64,000 nucleotides of DNA from Oscarella lobularis (taxonomy: Eukaryota; Porifera; Homoscleromorpha; Homosclerophorida; Oscarellidae). Location of the stretch: contig NC_089188.1 of assembly GCF_947507565.1 (NCBI RefSeq), positions 62,001 through 126,000 of the forward strand, given 5' to 3'. The notes under the pieces are model-generated. The model was given only the letters and a program-made list of their open reading frames with translations, was not told where the DNA came from and did no database searches. A program made the position numbers and the translations under genes. Shown one piece after another: positions 22,078-37,000 of the stretch (the first letter of the stretch is position 1; each line of letters opens with the position of its first letter).

Positions 22078-25000
22078 AGTTTGATTCTAAGGACCTGAAG
22101 ATAAAGTTGAGGGCCTAAACTCTGATTCTAAGGCCCTGAAGATAAAGTTGAACGCGTAAACTTTGATTCTAAGGGCCTGAAGATAAAGTTGAGGGCCTAA
22201 TCTCCGATTCTAAGGACCTGAAGATAAAGTTGAGAGACTAAACTTTGATTCTAGGGACCTGAAGATGAAGTTGAGGGCCTAAATTTTGATTCTAAGGACA
22301 TGAAGATAAAGTTGAGGGCCTAAACTCTGATTCTAAGGCCCTGAAGATAAAGTTAAGAGACTAAACTTTGATTCTAAGGACCTGAAGATAAAGTTGAAGG
22401 CCAAAACTTTGATTCTAAGGCCCTGAAGAGAAATTTGAAGGCCCAAACTTTGATTATAAGGACCTGAAGTTAAAGTTCAGAGCCAAAACTCTGATTCTAA
22501 GGACCTGAAGATAAAGTTGAGAGACTAAACTTTGATTCTAAGGACCTGAAGATAAAGTTGAGGGCCTAAACTTTGATTCTAGGGACCTGAAGATGAAGTT
22601 GAGGGCCTAAATTTTGATTCTAAGGACCTGAAGATAAAGTTGAGGGCCTAAACTCTGATTCTAAGGCCCTGAAGATAAAGTTGAAAGCGTAAACTTTGAT
22701 TCTGAGGACCTGAAGATGAAGTTGAGAACCTAAATTTTGATTCTAAGGACATGAAGACAAAGTTGAGGGCCTAAACTCTGATTCTAAGGCCCTGAAGATA
22801 AAGTTGAGGACCTAAACTTTGATTCTAAGGGCCTGAAGATAAAGTTGAGGGCCTAAACTCCGATTCTAAGGACCTGAAGATAAAGTTGAGAGACTAAACT
22901 TTGATTCTAGGGACCTGAAGATAAAGTTGAGGGCCTAGACTTTGATTCTAAGGACCTGAAGATAAAGTTGAGGACCTAAACTTTGATTCTAAGGAGCTAA
23001 AGATAAAGTTGAGGGCGTAAACACTAATTCTAAGACCCTGAAGATAAAGTTGAAGGCCCAAACATTGATTCTAAGGGCCTGAAGATAAAGGTCATGGCCA
23101 AAACTCTGATTCTAAGAGCCTGAAGATAAAGTTGAGGGCCTAAATTTTGATTCTAAGGACCTGAAGATAAAGTTGAGAGACTAAACTTTGATTCTAAGGA
23201 CCTGAAGATAAAGTTGAGGGCCTAAACTTTGATTCTAGGGACCTGAAGATGAAGTTGAGGGCCTAAACTCTGATTCTAAGGCCCTGAAGATAAAGTTGAA
23301 GGCCTAAACTTTGATTCTAAGGCCCTTAAGAGAAATTTGAAGGCCCAAACTTTGATTCTAAGGGTCTGAAGTTAAAGTTCAGGGCCAAAACTCTGATTCT
23401 CAGGACCTGAAGAAAAAGTTGAGAGACTAAACTTTGATTCTAAGGACCTGAAGATAAAGTTGAGGGCCTAAACTTTGACTCTAAGGCCCTGAAGATAAAG
23501 TTGAACGCCTAAACTTTGATTCTAAGGGCCTGAAGATAAAGTTGAGGGGCTAAACTCCGATTCTAAGGACTTGAAGATAAAGTTGAGAGACTAAACTTTT
23601 ATTCTAAGGACCTGAAGATAAAGTTGAGGGCCTAAACTCTGATACTAAGGCACTGAAGATAAAGTTGAGGGCCTAGACTTTGATTCTAAGGCCCTGAAGA
23701 GAAATTTGAAGGCCCAAACTTTGATTCTAAGGGTCTGAAGTTAAAGTTCAGGGCCAAATCTCTGATTCTAAGGACCTGAAGATAAAGTTGAGGGCCTAGA
23801 CTTTGATTCTAAGGACCTGAAGATAAAGTCGATAGCCTAAACTTTGATTCTAAGAGCCTGAAGATAAAGTTGAGGGCCTAAACTTTTATTCTAAGGGCCT
23901 GAAGATAAAGATGAGGGCCTAGACTTTGATTCTAAGGGCCTGAAGATAAAGTTGAGGGCATAAACTTTGATTCTAGGGACATGAAGATAAAGTTGAGCGC
24001 CTAGACTTTGATTCTAAGGACCTGAAGATAAATTTGATGGCCTAAACTTTTATTCTAAGGGCCTGAAGATAAAGTTGAGGGCCTAAACTTTTATTCTAAG
24101 GGCCTGAAGATAAAGATGAGGGCATAGACTTTGATTCTAAGGGCATGAAGATAAAGTTGAGGGCCTAAACTCTGATTCTAAGGCCCTGAAGTTAAACTTG
24201 AGGGCCTAGACTTTCATTCTAAGGCCCTGAAGATAAAGTTGAAGGCCAAAACTTTGATTCTAAGGCCCTGAAGAGAAATTTGAAGGCCCAAACTTTGATT
24301 CTAAGGGTCTGAAGTTAAAGTTCAGGGCCAAAACTCTGATTCTAAGGACCTGAAGATAAAGTTGAGGGCCTAAACTTTGATTCTAACGCCCTGAAGAGAA
24401 ATTTGAAGGCCCAAACTCTGATTCTAAGGGTCTGAAGTTAAAGTTCAGAGCCAAAACTCTGATTCAAAGGACCTGAAGATAAAGTTGAGGGCCTAGACTT
24501 TGATTCTAAGGACCTGAAGATACAGTTGATGGCCTAAACTTTTATTCTAAGGCCCTGAAGATAAAGTTGAGGGCCTAAACTCTAATTCTAAGACCCTGAA
24601 GATAAAGTTGAAGGCCCAAAGATTGATTCTAAGGGCCTGAAGATAAAGGTCATGGCCAAAACTCTGATTCTAAGGACCTGAAGATAAAGTTGAGGGCCTA
24701 AACTTTGATTCTAAGAGCCTGATGATAAAGTTGAGGGCCTAAACTTTGATTCTAAGGACCTGAAGATAAAGTTGAGGGCCTAAACGTTTATTCTAAGGAC
24801 CTGAAGATAAAGTTGAGAGACTAAACTTTTATTCTAAGGCCCTGAAGATAAAGTTGAGGGCCTAAACTCTAATTCTAAGACCCTGAAGATAAAGTTGAAG
24901 GCCCAAACATTGATTCTAAGGGCCTGAAGATAAAGGTCATGGCCAAAACTCTGATTCTAAGGACCTGAAGATAAAGTTGAGAGACTAAACTTTGATTCTA

Positions 25001-28000
25001 AGGGCCTGAAGATAAAGTTGAGGGCCTAAACTCCGATTCTAAGGACCTGAAGATAAAGTTAAGAGACTAAACTTTGATTCTAGGGACCTGAAGATGAAGT
25101 TGAGGGCCTAAATTTTGATTCTAAGGGTCTGAAGTTAAAGTTCAGAGCCAAAACTCTGATTCTAAGGACCTGAAGATAAAGTTGAGGGCCTAGACTTTGA
25201 TTCTAAGGGTCTGAAGTTAAAGTTCAGGGCCAAAACTCTGATTCTAAGGACCTGAAGATAAAGTTGAGAGACTAAACTCTGATTCTAAGGACCTGAAGAT
25301 AAAATTGAAGGCCCAAACATTGATTCTAAAAGCCTGAAGATAAAGGTCATGGCCAAAACTCTGATTCTAAGACCCTGAAGATAAAGTTGAGAGACTAAAC
25401 TTTGATTCTAAGGACCTGAAGATAAAGTTGAGGGCCTAAACTTTCCTTCTAAGGGCCTGAAGATAAAGTTGAGGGCCTAAACTTTTATTCTAAGGAGCTA
25501 AAGATAAAGTTGAGGGCCTAAACTCTAATTCTAAGACCCTGAAGATAAAGTTGAAGGCCCAAACATTGATTCTAAGGGCCTGAAGATAAAGTGGAGGGCC
25601 TAAACTCCGATTCTAAGGACCTGAAGATAAAGTTGAAAGACTAAACATTGATTCTAAGGACCTGAAGATAAAGTTGAGGGCCAAAACTCTGATTCTAAGG
25701 CCCTGAAGAGAAATTTGAAGGCCCAAACTTTGATTCTAAGGGTCTGAAGTTAAAGTTCAGGGCCAAAACTCTGATTCTAAGGACCTGAAGATAAAGTTGA
25801 GAGCCTAAACTTTGATTCTAAGGCCCTGAAGAGAAATTTGAAGGCCCAAACTTTGATTCTAAGGGTCGGAAGTTAAAGTTCAGAGCCAAAACTCTGATTC
25901 TAAGGACCTGAAAATAAAGTTGAGGGCCTAGACTTTGATTCTAAGGACCTGAAGATAAAGTTGATGGCCTAAACTTTTATTCTAAGGACCTGAAGATAAA
26001 GTTGAGGGCCTAAACTCTAATTCTAAGACCCTGAAGATAAAGTTGAAGGCCCAAACATTGATTCTAAGGGCCTGAAGATAAAGTTGAAGGCCCAAACATT
26101 GATTCTAAGGGCCTGAAGATAAAGATCATGGCGAAAACTCTGATTCTAAGGACCTGAAGATAAAGTTGAGGGCCTAAACTTTGATTCTAAGGACCTGAAG
26201 ATAAAGTTGAGAGACTAAACTTTGATTCTAAGGACCTTAAGATAAAGTTGATGGCCTAAACTTTGATTCTAAGAGCCTGAAGATAAAGTTGAGGGCCTAA
26301 ACTTTGATTCTAAGGAGCTGAAGATAAAGTTGAGAGACTAAACTTTGATTCTAGGGACCTTAAGATAAAGTTGAGGGCCTAAACTTTGATTCTAGGGACC
26401 TGAAGATGAAGTTGAGGGCCTAAATTTTGATTCTAAGGACCTGAAGATAAAGTTGAGAGCCTAAACTCTGATTCTAAGGCCCTGAAGATAAAGTTGAGAG
26501 ACTAAACTTTGATTCTAGGGACCTGAAGATGAAAATGAACGCGTAAACTTTGATTCTAAGGGCCTGAAGATAAAGTTGAGGGCCTAAACTTCGATTCTAA
26601 GGACCTGAAGATAAAGTTGAGAGACTAAACTTTGATTCTAAGGACCTGAAGATAAAGTTGAGGGCCTAAACTTTGATTCTAGGGACCTGAAGATAAAGTT
26701 GAGGGCTTAGACTTTGATTCTAAGGACCTGAAGATAAAGTTGATGGCATAAACTTTGATTCTAAGAGCCTGAAGATAAAGTTGAGGGCTTAAACTTTGAT
26801 TCTAAAGGCCTGAAGATAAAGGTCATGGCCAAAACTCTGATTCTAAAGACCTGAAGATAAAGTTGAGGGCCTAAATTTTGATTCTAAGGTCCTGAAGATA
26901 AAGTTGAGGGCCTAAACTCTGATTCTAAGGCCCTGAAGATAAAGTTGAACGCGTAAACTTTGATTCTAAGGACCTGAAGATAAAGTTGAGGGCCTAAACT
27001 TTGATTCTAAGAGCTTGAAGATAAAGTTGAGGGCCTAAACTTTGATTCTAAGGACCTGAAGATAAAGTTGAGAGACTAAACTTTGATTCTAAGGACCTGA
27101 AGATAAAGTTGAGGGCCTAAACTTTGATTCTAAGGCCCTGAAGAGAAATTTGAGGGCCTAAATTTTGATTCTAAGGGTCTGAAGTTAAAGTTCAGAGGCA
27201 AAACTTTGATTCTAAGGACCTGAAGATAAAGTTGAGGGCCTAAACTCTAATTCTAAGACCCTGAAGATAAAGTTGAAGGCCCAAACCTTGATTCTAAGGG
27301 CCTGAAGATAAAGGTCATGGCCAAAACTCTGATTCTAAGGACCTGAAGATAAAGTTGAGGGCCTAAACTTTGATTCTAAGGACCTGAAGATAAAGTTGAG
27401 GGCCTAAACTCTGATCCTAAGGCCCTGAAGATAAACTTGAGGGCCTAAACTTTGATTCTAAGGCCCTGAAGAGAAATTTGAAGGCCCAAACTTTGATTCT
27501 AAGGGTCGGAAGTTAAAGTTCAGAGCCAAAACTCTGATTCTAAGGACCTGAAAATAAAGTTGAGGGCCTAGACTTTGATTCTAAGGACCTGAAGATAAAG
27601 TTGATGGCCTAAACTTTTATTCTAAGGACCTGAAGATAAAGTTGAGGGCCTAAACTCTAATTCTAAGACCCTGAAGATAAAGTTGAAGGCCCAAACATTG
27701 ATTCTAAGGGCCTGAAGATAAAGTTGAAGGCCCAAACATTGATTCTAAGGGCCTGAAGATAAAGGTCATGGCGAAAACTCTGATTCTAAGGACCTGAAGA
27801 TAAAGTTGAGGGCCTAAACTTTGATTCTAAGGACCTGAAGATAAAGTTGAGAGACTAAACTTTGATTCTAAGGACCTTAAGATAAAGTTGATGGCCTAAA
27901 CTTTGATTCTAAGAGCCTGAAGATAAAGTTGAGGGCCTAAACTTTGATTCTAAGGAGCTGAAGATAAAGTTGAGAGACTAAACTTTGATTCTAGGGACTT

Positions 28001-31000
28001 TGAGATAAAGTTGAGGGCCTAAACTTTGATTCTAGGGACCTGAAGATGAAGTTGAGGGCCTAAATTTTGATTCTAAGGACCTGAAGATAAAGTTGAGAGA
28101 CTAAACTTTGATTCTAGGGACCTGAAGATGAAAATGAACGCGTAAACTTTGATTCTAAGGGCCTGAAGATAAAGTTGAGGGCCTAAACTCCGATTCTAAG
28201 GACCTGAAGATAAAGTTGAGAGACTAAACTTTGATTCTAAGGACCTGAAGATAAAGTTGAGGGCCTAAACTTTGATTCTAGGGACCTGAAGATGAAGTTG
28301 AGAGACTAAACTTTGATTCTAAGGACCTGAAGATAAAGTTGAGGGCCTAAACTTTGATTCTAGGGACCTGAAGATAAAGTTGAGGGCTTAGACTTTGATT
28401 CTAAGGACCTGAAGATAAAGTTGATGGCCTAAACATTGATTCTAAGAGCCTGAAGATAAAGTTGAGGGCTTAAACTTTGATTCTAAGAACCTGAAGATAA
28501 AGTTGAGTCCCTAAATTTTGATTCTAAGGTCCTGAAGATAAAGTTGAGGGCCTAAACTCTGATTCTAAGGCCCTGAAGATAAAGTTGAACGCGTAAACTT
28601 TGATTCTAAGGACCTGAAGATAAAGTTGAGGGCCTAAACTTTGATTCTAAGAGCCTGAAGATAAAGTTGAGGGCCTAAACTTTGATTCTAAGGACCTGAA
28701 GATAAAGTTGAGAGACTAAACTTTGATTCTAAGGACCTGAAGATAAAGTTGAGGGCCTAAACTTTGAGTCTAAGGCCCTGAAGAGAAATTTGAAGGCCCG
28801 AACTTTGATTCTAAGGGTCTGAAGTTAAAGTTCAGAGGCAAAACTTTGATTCTAAGGACCTGAAGATAAAGTTGATGGCTTAAACTTTTATTCTAAGGCC
28901 CTGAAGATAAAGTTGAGGGCCTAAACTCCAATTCTAAGACCCTGAAGATAAAGTTGAAGGCCCAAACCTTGATTCTAAGGGCCTGAAGATAAAGGTCATG
29001 GCCAAAACTCTGATTCTAAGGACCTGAAGATAAAGTTGAGGGCCTAAACTTTGATTCTAAGGGCCTGAAGATAAAGGTCATGGCCAAAACTCTGATTCTA
29101 AGGACCTGAAGATAAAGTTGGGTGCCTAAACTTTGATTCTAAGAGCCTGAAGATAAAGTTGAGGGCTTAAACTTTGATTCTAAGGACCTGAAGATAAAGT
29201 TGAGGGCCTAAACTTTTATTCTAAGGAGCTAAAGATAAAGTTGAGGGCCTAAACTCTAATTCTAAGACCCTGAAGATAAAGTTGAAGGCCCAAACATTGA
29301 TTCTAAGGACCTGAAGATAAAGTTGAGGGCCTAAACTTTGATTCTAAGGGCCTGAAGATAAAGTTGAGGGCCTAAACTCCGATTCTAAGGACCTGAAGAT
29401 AAAGTTGAGAGACTAAACTTTGATTCTAAGGACCTGAAGATAAAGTTGAGGGCCTAAACTTTGATTCTAGGGACCTGAAGATAAAGTTGATGGCTTAGAC
29501 TTTGATTCTAAAGACCTGAAGAAAAAGTTGATGGCCTAAACTTTGATTCTAAGAGCATGAAGATAAAGTTGAGGGCTTAAACTTTTATTCTAAGGGCCTG
29601 AAGATAAAGTTGAGGTCCTAGACTTTGATTCTAAGGAGCTGAAGATAAAGTTGAGGGCCTAAACTCTGATTCTAAGGCCCTGAAGATAAAGTTGAGAGAC
29701 TAAACTTTGACTCTAAGACCCTGAAGATAAAGTTGAAGGCCCAAACATTGATTCTAAGGGCCTGAAGATAAAGGTCATGGCCAAAACTCTGATTCTAAGG
29801 ACATGAAGATAAAGTTGAGGGCCTAAACTTTGATCCTCAGGGCCTGAAGATAAAGTTGAGGGCCTAAACTCCGATTCTAAGGACTTGAAGATAAAGTTGA
29901 GAGACTAAACTTTGATTCTAAGGACCTGAAGATAAAGTTGAGGGCCTAAACTTTGATTCTAGGGACCTGAAGATAAAGTTGAGGGCCTAGACTTTGATTC
30001 TAAAGACATGAAGATAAAGTTGATGGCCTAAACTTTGATTCTAAGAGCCTGAAGATAAAGTTGAGGGCCTAAACTTTTATTCTAAGGGCCTGAAGATAAA
30101 GTTTAGGTCCTAGACTTTGATTCTAAGGACCTGAAGATAAAGTTGAGGGCCTAAACTCTGATTCTAAGGCCCTGAAGATAAAGTTGAGAGAATAAACTTT
30201 GATTCTAAGACCCTGAAGATAAAGTTGAAGGCCCAAACATTGATTCTAAGGGCCTGAAGATAAAGGTCATGGCCAAAACTCTGATTCTAAGGACCTGAAG
30301 ATAAAGTTGAGGGCCTAAACTTTGATCCTAAGGGCCTGAAGATAAAGTTGAGGGCCTAAAGTTTGATTCTAAGGACCTGAAGATAAAGTTGAGGGCCTAA
30401 ACTCTGATTCTAAGGCCCTGAAGATAAAGTTGAACGCGTAAACTTTGATTCTAAGGGCCTGAAGATAAAGTTGAGGGCCTAATCTCCGATTCTAAGGACC
30501 TGAAGATAAAGTTGAGAGACTAAACTTTGATTCTAGGGACCTGAAGATGAAGTTGAGGGCCTAAATTTTGATTCTAAGGACATGAAGATAAAGTTGAGGG
30601 CCTAAACTCTGATTCTAAGGCCCTGAAGATAAAGTTAAGAGACTAAACTTTGATTCTAAGGACCTGAAGATAAAGTTGAAGGCCAAAACTTTGATTCTAA
30701 GGCCCTGAAGAGAAATTTGAAGGCCCAAACTTTGATTATAAGGACCTGAAGTTAAAGTTCAGAGCCAAAACTCTGATTCTAAGGACCTGAAGATAAAGTT
30801 GAGAGACTAAACTTTGATTCTAAGGACCTGAAGATAAAGTTGAGGGCCTAAACTTTGATTCTAGGGACCTGAAGATGAAGTTGAGGGCCTAAATTTTGAT
30901 TCTAAGGACCTGAAGATAAAGTTGAGGGCCTAAACTCTGATTCTAAGGCCCTGAAGATAAAGTTGAAAGCGTAAACTTTGATTCTGAGGACCTGAAGATG

Positions 31001-34000
31001 AAGTTGAGAACCTAAATTTTGATTCTAAGGACATGAAGACAAAGTTGAGGGCCTAAACTCTGATTCTAAGGCCCTGAAGATAAAGTTGAGGACCTAAACT
31101 TTGATTCTAAGGGCCTGAAGATAAAGTTGAGGGCCTAAACTCCGATTCTAAGGACCTGAAGATAAAGTTGAGAGACTAAACTTTGATTCTAGGGACCTGA
31201 AGATAAAGTTGAGGGCCTAGACTTTGATTCTAAGGACCTGAAGATAAAGTTGAGGACCTAAACTTTGATTCTAAGGAGCTAAAGATAAAGTTGAGGGCGT
31301 AAACACTAATTCTAAGACCCTGAAGATAAAGTTGAAGGCCCAAACATTGATTCTAAGGGCCTGAAGATAAAGGTCATGGCCAAAACTCTGATTCTAAGAG
31401 CCTGAAGATAAAGTTGAGGGCCTAAATTTTGATTCTAAGGACCTGAAGATAAAGTTGAGAGACTAAACTTTGATTCTAAGGACCTGAAGATAAAGTTGAG
31501 GGCCTAAACTTTGATTCTAGGGACCTGAAGATGAAGTTGAGGGCCTAAACTCTGATTCTAAGGCCCTGAAGATAAAGTTGAAGGCCTAAACTTTGATTCT
31601 AAGGCCCTTAAGAGAAATTTGAAGGCCCAAACTTTGATTCTAAGGGTCTGAAGTTAAAGTTCAGGGCCAAAACTCTGATTCTCAGGACCTGAAGAAAAAG
31701 TTGAGAGACTAAACTTTGATTCTAAGGACCTGAAGATAAAGTTGAGGGCCTAAACTTTGACTCTAAGGCCCTGAAGATAAAGTTGAACGCCTAAACTTTG
31801 ATTCTAAGGGCCTGAAGATAAAGTTGAGGGGCTAAACTCCGATTCTAAGGACTTGAAGATAAAGTTGAGAGACTAAACTTTTATTCTAAGGACCTGAAGA
31901 TAAAGTTGAGGGCCTAAACTCTGATACTAAGGCACTGAAGATAAAGTTGAGGGCCTAGACTTTGATTCTAAGGCCCTGAAGAGAAATTTGAAGGCCCAAA
32001 CTTTGATTCTAAGGGTCTGAAGTTAAAGTTCAGGGCCAAATCTCTGATTCTAAGGACCTGAAGATAAAGTTGAGGGCCTAGACTTTGATTCTAAGGACCT
32101 GAAGATAAAGTCGATAGCCTAAACTTTGATTCTAAGAGCCTGAAGATAAAGTTGAGGGCCTAAACTTTTATTCTAAGGGCCTGAAGATAAAGATGAGGGC
32201 CTAGACTTTGATTCTAAGGGCCTGAAGATAAAGTTGAGGGCATAAACTTTGATTCTAGGGACATGAAGATAAAGTTGAGCGCCTAGACTTTGATTCTAAG
32301 GACCTGAAGATAAATTTGATGGCCTAAACTTTTATTCTAAGGGCCTGAAGATAAAGTTGAGGGCCTAAACTTTTATTCTAAGGGCCTGAAGATAAAGATG
32401 AGGGCATAGACTTTGATTCTAAGGGCATGAAGATAAAGTTGAGGGCCTAAACTCTGATTCTAAGGCCCTGAAGTTAAACTTGAGGGCCTAGACTTTCATT
32501 CTAAGGCCCTGAAGATAAAGTTGAAGGCCAAAACTTTGATTCTAAGGCCCTGAAGAGAAATTTGAAGGCCCAAACTTTGATTCTAAGGGTCTGAAGTTAA
32601 AGTTCAGGGCCAAAACTCTGATTCTAAGGACCTGAAGATAAAGTTGAGGGCCTAAACTTTGATTCTAACGCCCTGAAGAGAAATTTGAAGGCCCAAACTC
32701 TGATTCTAAGGGTCTGAAGTTAAAGTTCAGAGCCAAAACTCTGATTCAAAGGACCTGAAGATAAAGTTGAGGGCCTAGACTTTGATTCTAAGGACCTGAA
32801 GATACAGTTGATGGCCTAAACTTTTATTCTAAGGCCCTGAAGATAAAGTTGAGGGCCTAAACTCTAATTCTAAGACCCTGAAGATAAAGTTGAAGGCCCA
32901 AAGATTGATTCTAAGGGCCTGAAGATAAAGGTCATGGCCAAAACTCTGATTCTAAGGACCTGAAGATAAAGTTGAGGGCCTAAACTTTGATTCTAAGAGC
33001 CTGATGATAAAGTTGAGGGCCTAAACTTTGATTCTAAGGACCTGAAGATAAAGTTGAGGGCCTAAACGTTTATTCTAAGGACCTGAAGATAAAGTTGAGA
33101 GACTAAACTTTTATTCTAAGGCCCTGAAGATAAAGTTGAGGGCCTAAACTCTAATTCTAAGACCCTGAAGATAAAGTTGAAGGCCCAAACATTGATTCTA
33201 AGGGCCTGAAGATAAAGGTCATGGCCAAAACTCTGATTCTAAGGACCTGAAGATAAAGTTGAGAGACTAAACTTTGATTCTAAGGGCCTGAAGATAAAGT
33301 TGAGGGCCTAAACTCCGATTCTAAGGACCTGAAGATAAAGTTGAGAGACTAAACTTTGATTCTAGGGACCTGAAGATGAAGTTGAGGGCCTAAATTTTGA
33401 TTCTAAGGGTCTGAAGTTAAAGTTCAGAGCCAAAACTCTGATTCTAAGGACCTGAAGATAAAGTTGAGGGCCTAGACTTTGATTCTAAGGACATGAAGAT
33501 ACAGTTGATGGCCTAAACTTTTATTCTAAGGCCCTGAAGATAAAGTTGAGGGCCTAAACTCTAATTCTAAGACCCTGAAGATAAAGTTGAAGGCCCAAAC
33601 ATTGATTCTAAGAGCCTGAAGATAAAGGTCATGGCCAAAACTCTGATTCTAAGGACCTGAAGATAAAGTTGAGGGACTAAACTTCGATTCTAAGGACCTG
33701 AAGATAAAGTTGAGGGCCTAAACTTCGATTCTAAGGACCTGAAGATAAAGTTGAGAGCGTAAACTTTTATTCTAAGGCCCTGAAGATAAAGTTGAGGGCC
33801 TAAACTCTCATTCTAAGACCCTGAAGATAAAGTTGAGAGACTAAACTTTGATTCTAAGGACCTGAAGATAATGTTGAGGGCCCAAACTTTGATTCTAAGG
33901 GTCTGAAGTTAAAGTTCAGGGCCAAAACTCTGATTCTAAGGACCTGAAGATAAAGTTGAGAGACTAAACTCTGATTCTAAGGACCTGAAGATAAAATTGA

Positions 34001-37000
34001 AGGCCCAAACATTGATTCTAAAAGCCTGAAGATAAAGGTCATGGCCAAAACTCTGATTCTAAGACCCTGAAGATAAAGTTGAGAGACTAAACTTTGATTC
34101 TAAGGACCTGAAGATAAAGTTGAGGGCCTAAACTTTCCTTCTAAGGGCCTGAAGATAAAGTTGAGGGCCTAAACTTTTATTCTAAGGAGCTAAAGATAAA
34201 GTTGAGGGCCTAAACTCTAATTCTAAGACCCTGAAGATAAAGTTGAAGGCCCAAACATTGATTCTAAGGGCCTGAAGATAAAGTGGAGGGCCTAAACTCC
34301 GATTCTAAGGACCTGAAGATAAAGTTGAAAGACTAAACATTGATTCTAAGGACCTGAAGATAAAGTTGAGGGCCAAAACTCTGATTCTAAGGCCCTGAAG
34401 AGAAATTTGAAGGCCCAAACTTTGATTCTAAGGGTCTGAAGTTAAAGTTCAGGGCCAAAACTCTGATTCTAAGGACCTGAAGATAAAGTTGAGAGCCTAA
34501 ACTTTGATTCTAAGGCCCTGAAGAGAAATTTGAAGGCCCAAACTTTGATTCTAAGGGTCGGAAGTTAAAGTTCAGAGCCAAAACTCTGATTCTAAGGACC
34601 TGAAAATAAAGTTGAGGGCCTAGACTTTGATTCTAAGGACCTGAAGATAAAGTTGATGGCCTAAACTTTTATTCTAAGGACCTGAAGATAAAGTTGAGGG
34701 CCTAAACTCTAATTCTAAGACCCTGAAGATAAAGTTGAAGGCCCAAACATTGATTCTAAGGGCCTGAAGATAAAGTTGAAGGCCCAAACATTGATTCTAA
34801 GGGCCTGAAGATAAAGATCATGGCGAAAACTCTGATTCTAAGGACCTGAAGATAAAGTTGAGGGCCTAAACTTTGATTCTAAGGACCTGAAGATAAAGTT
34901 GAGAGACTAAACTTTGATTCTAAGGACCTTAAGATAAAGTTGATGGCCTAAACTTTGATTCTAAGAGCCTGAAGATAAAGTTGAGGGCCTAAACTTTGAT
35001 TCTAAGGAGCTGAAGATAAAGTTGAGAGACTAAACTTTGATTCTAGGGACCTTAAGATAAAGTTGAGGGCCTAAACTTTGATTCTAGGGACCTGAAGATG
35101 AAGTTGAGGGCCTAAATTTTGATTCTAAGGACCTGAAGATAAAGTTGAGAGCCTAAACTCTGATTCTAAGGCCCTGAAGATAAAGTTGAGAGACTAAACT
35201 TTGATTCTAGGGACCTGAAGATGAAAATGAACGCGTAAACTTTGATTCTAAGGGCCTGAAGATAAAGTTGAGGGCCTAAACTTCGATTCTAAGGACCTGA
35301 AGATAAAGTTGAGAGACTAAACTTTGATTCTAAGGACCTGAAGATAAAGTTGAGGGCCTAAACTTTGATTCTAGGGACCTGAAGATAAAGTTGAGGGCTT
35401 AGACTTTGATTCTAAGGACCTGAAGATAAAGTTGATGGCATAAACTTTGATTCTAAGAGCCTGAAGATAAAGTTGAGGGCTTAAACTTTGATTCTAAGGG
35501 CCTGAAGATAAAGGTCATGGCCAAAACTCTGATTCTAAAGACCTGAAGATAAAGTTGAGGGCCTAAATTTTGATTCTAAGGTCCTGAAGATAAAGTTGAG
35601 GGCCTAAACTCTGATTCTAAGGCCCTGAAGATAAAGTTGAACGCGTAAACTTTGATTCTAAGGACCTGAAGATAAAGTTGAGGGCCTAAACTTTGATTCT
35701 AAGAGCCTGAAGATAAAGTTGAGGGCCTAAACTTTGATTCTAAGGACCTGAAGATAAAGTTGAGAGACTAAACTTTGATTCTAAGGACCTGAAGATAAAG
35801 TTGAGGGCCTAAACTTTGATTCTAAGGCCCTGAAGAGAAATTTGAGGGCCTAAATTTTGATTCTAAGGGTCTGAAGTTAAAGTTCAGAGGCAAAACTTTG
35901 ATTCTAAGGACCTGAAGATAAAGTTGAGGGCCTAAACTCTAATTCTAAGACCCTGAAGATAAAGTTGAAGGCCCAAACCTTGATTCTAAGGGCCTGAAGA
36001 TAAAGGTCATGGCCAAAACTCTGATTCTAAGGACCTGAAGATAAAGTTGAGGGCCTAAACTTTGATTCTAAGGACCTGAAGATAAAGTTGAGGGCCTAAA
36101 CTCTGATCCTAAGGCCCTGAAGATAAACTTGAGGGCCTAAACTTTGATTCTAAGGCCCTGAAGAGAAATTTGAAGGCCCAAACTTTGATTCTAAGGGTCG
36201 GAAGTTAAAGTTCAGAGCCAAAACTCTGATTCTAAGGACCTGAAAATAAAGTTGAGGGCCTAGACTTTGATTCTAAGGACCTGAAGATAAAGTTGATGGC
36301 CTAAACTTTTATTCTAAGGACCTGAAGATAAAGTTGAGGGCCTAAACTCTAATTCTAAGACCCTGAAGATAAAGTTGAAGGCCCAAACATTGATTCTAAG
36401 GGCCTGAAGATAAAGTTGAAGGCCCAAACATTGATTCTAAGGGCCTGAAGATAAAGGTCATGGCGAAAACTCTGATTCTAAGGACCTGAAGATAAAGTTG
36501 AGGGCCTAAACTTTGATTCTAAGGACCTGAAGATAAAGTTGAGAGACTAAACTTTGATTCTAAGGACCTTAAGATAAAGTTGATGGCCTAAACTTTGATT
36601 CTAAGAGCCTGAAGATAAAGTTGAGGGCCTAAACTTTGATTCTAAGGAGCTGAAGATAAAGTTGAGAGACTAAACTTTGATTCTAGGGACTTTGAGATAA
36701 AGTTGAGGGCCTAAACTTTGATTCTAGGGACCTGAAGATGAAGTTGAGGGCCTAAATTTTGATTCTAAGGACCTGAAGATAAAGTTGAGAGACTAAACTT
36801 TGATTCTAGGGACCTGAAGATGAAAATGAACGCGTAAACTTTGATTCTAAGGGCCTGAAGATAAAGTTGAGGGCCTAAACTCCGATTCTAAGGACCTGAA
36901 GATAAAGTTGAGAGACTAAACTTTGATTCTAAGGACCTGAAGATAAAGTTGAGGGCCTAAACTTTGATTCTAGGGACCTGAAGATGAAGTTGAGAGACTA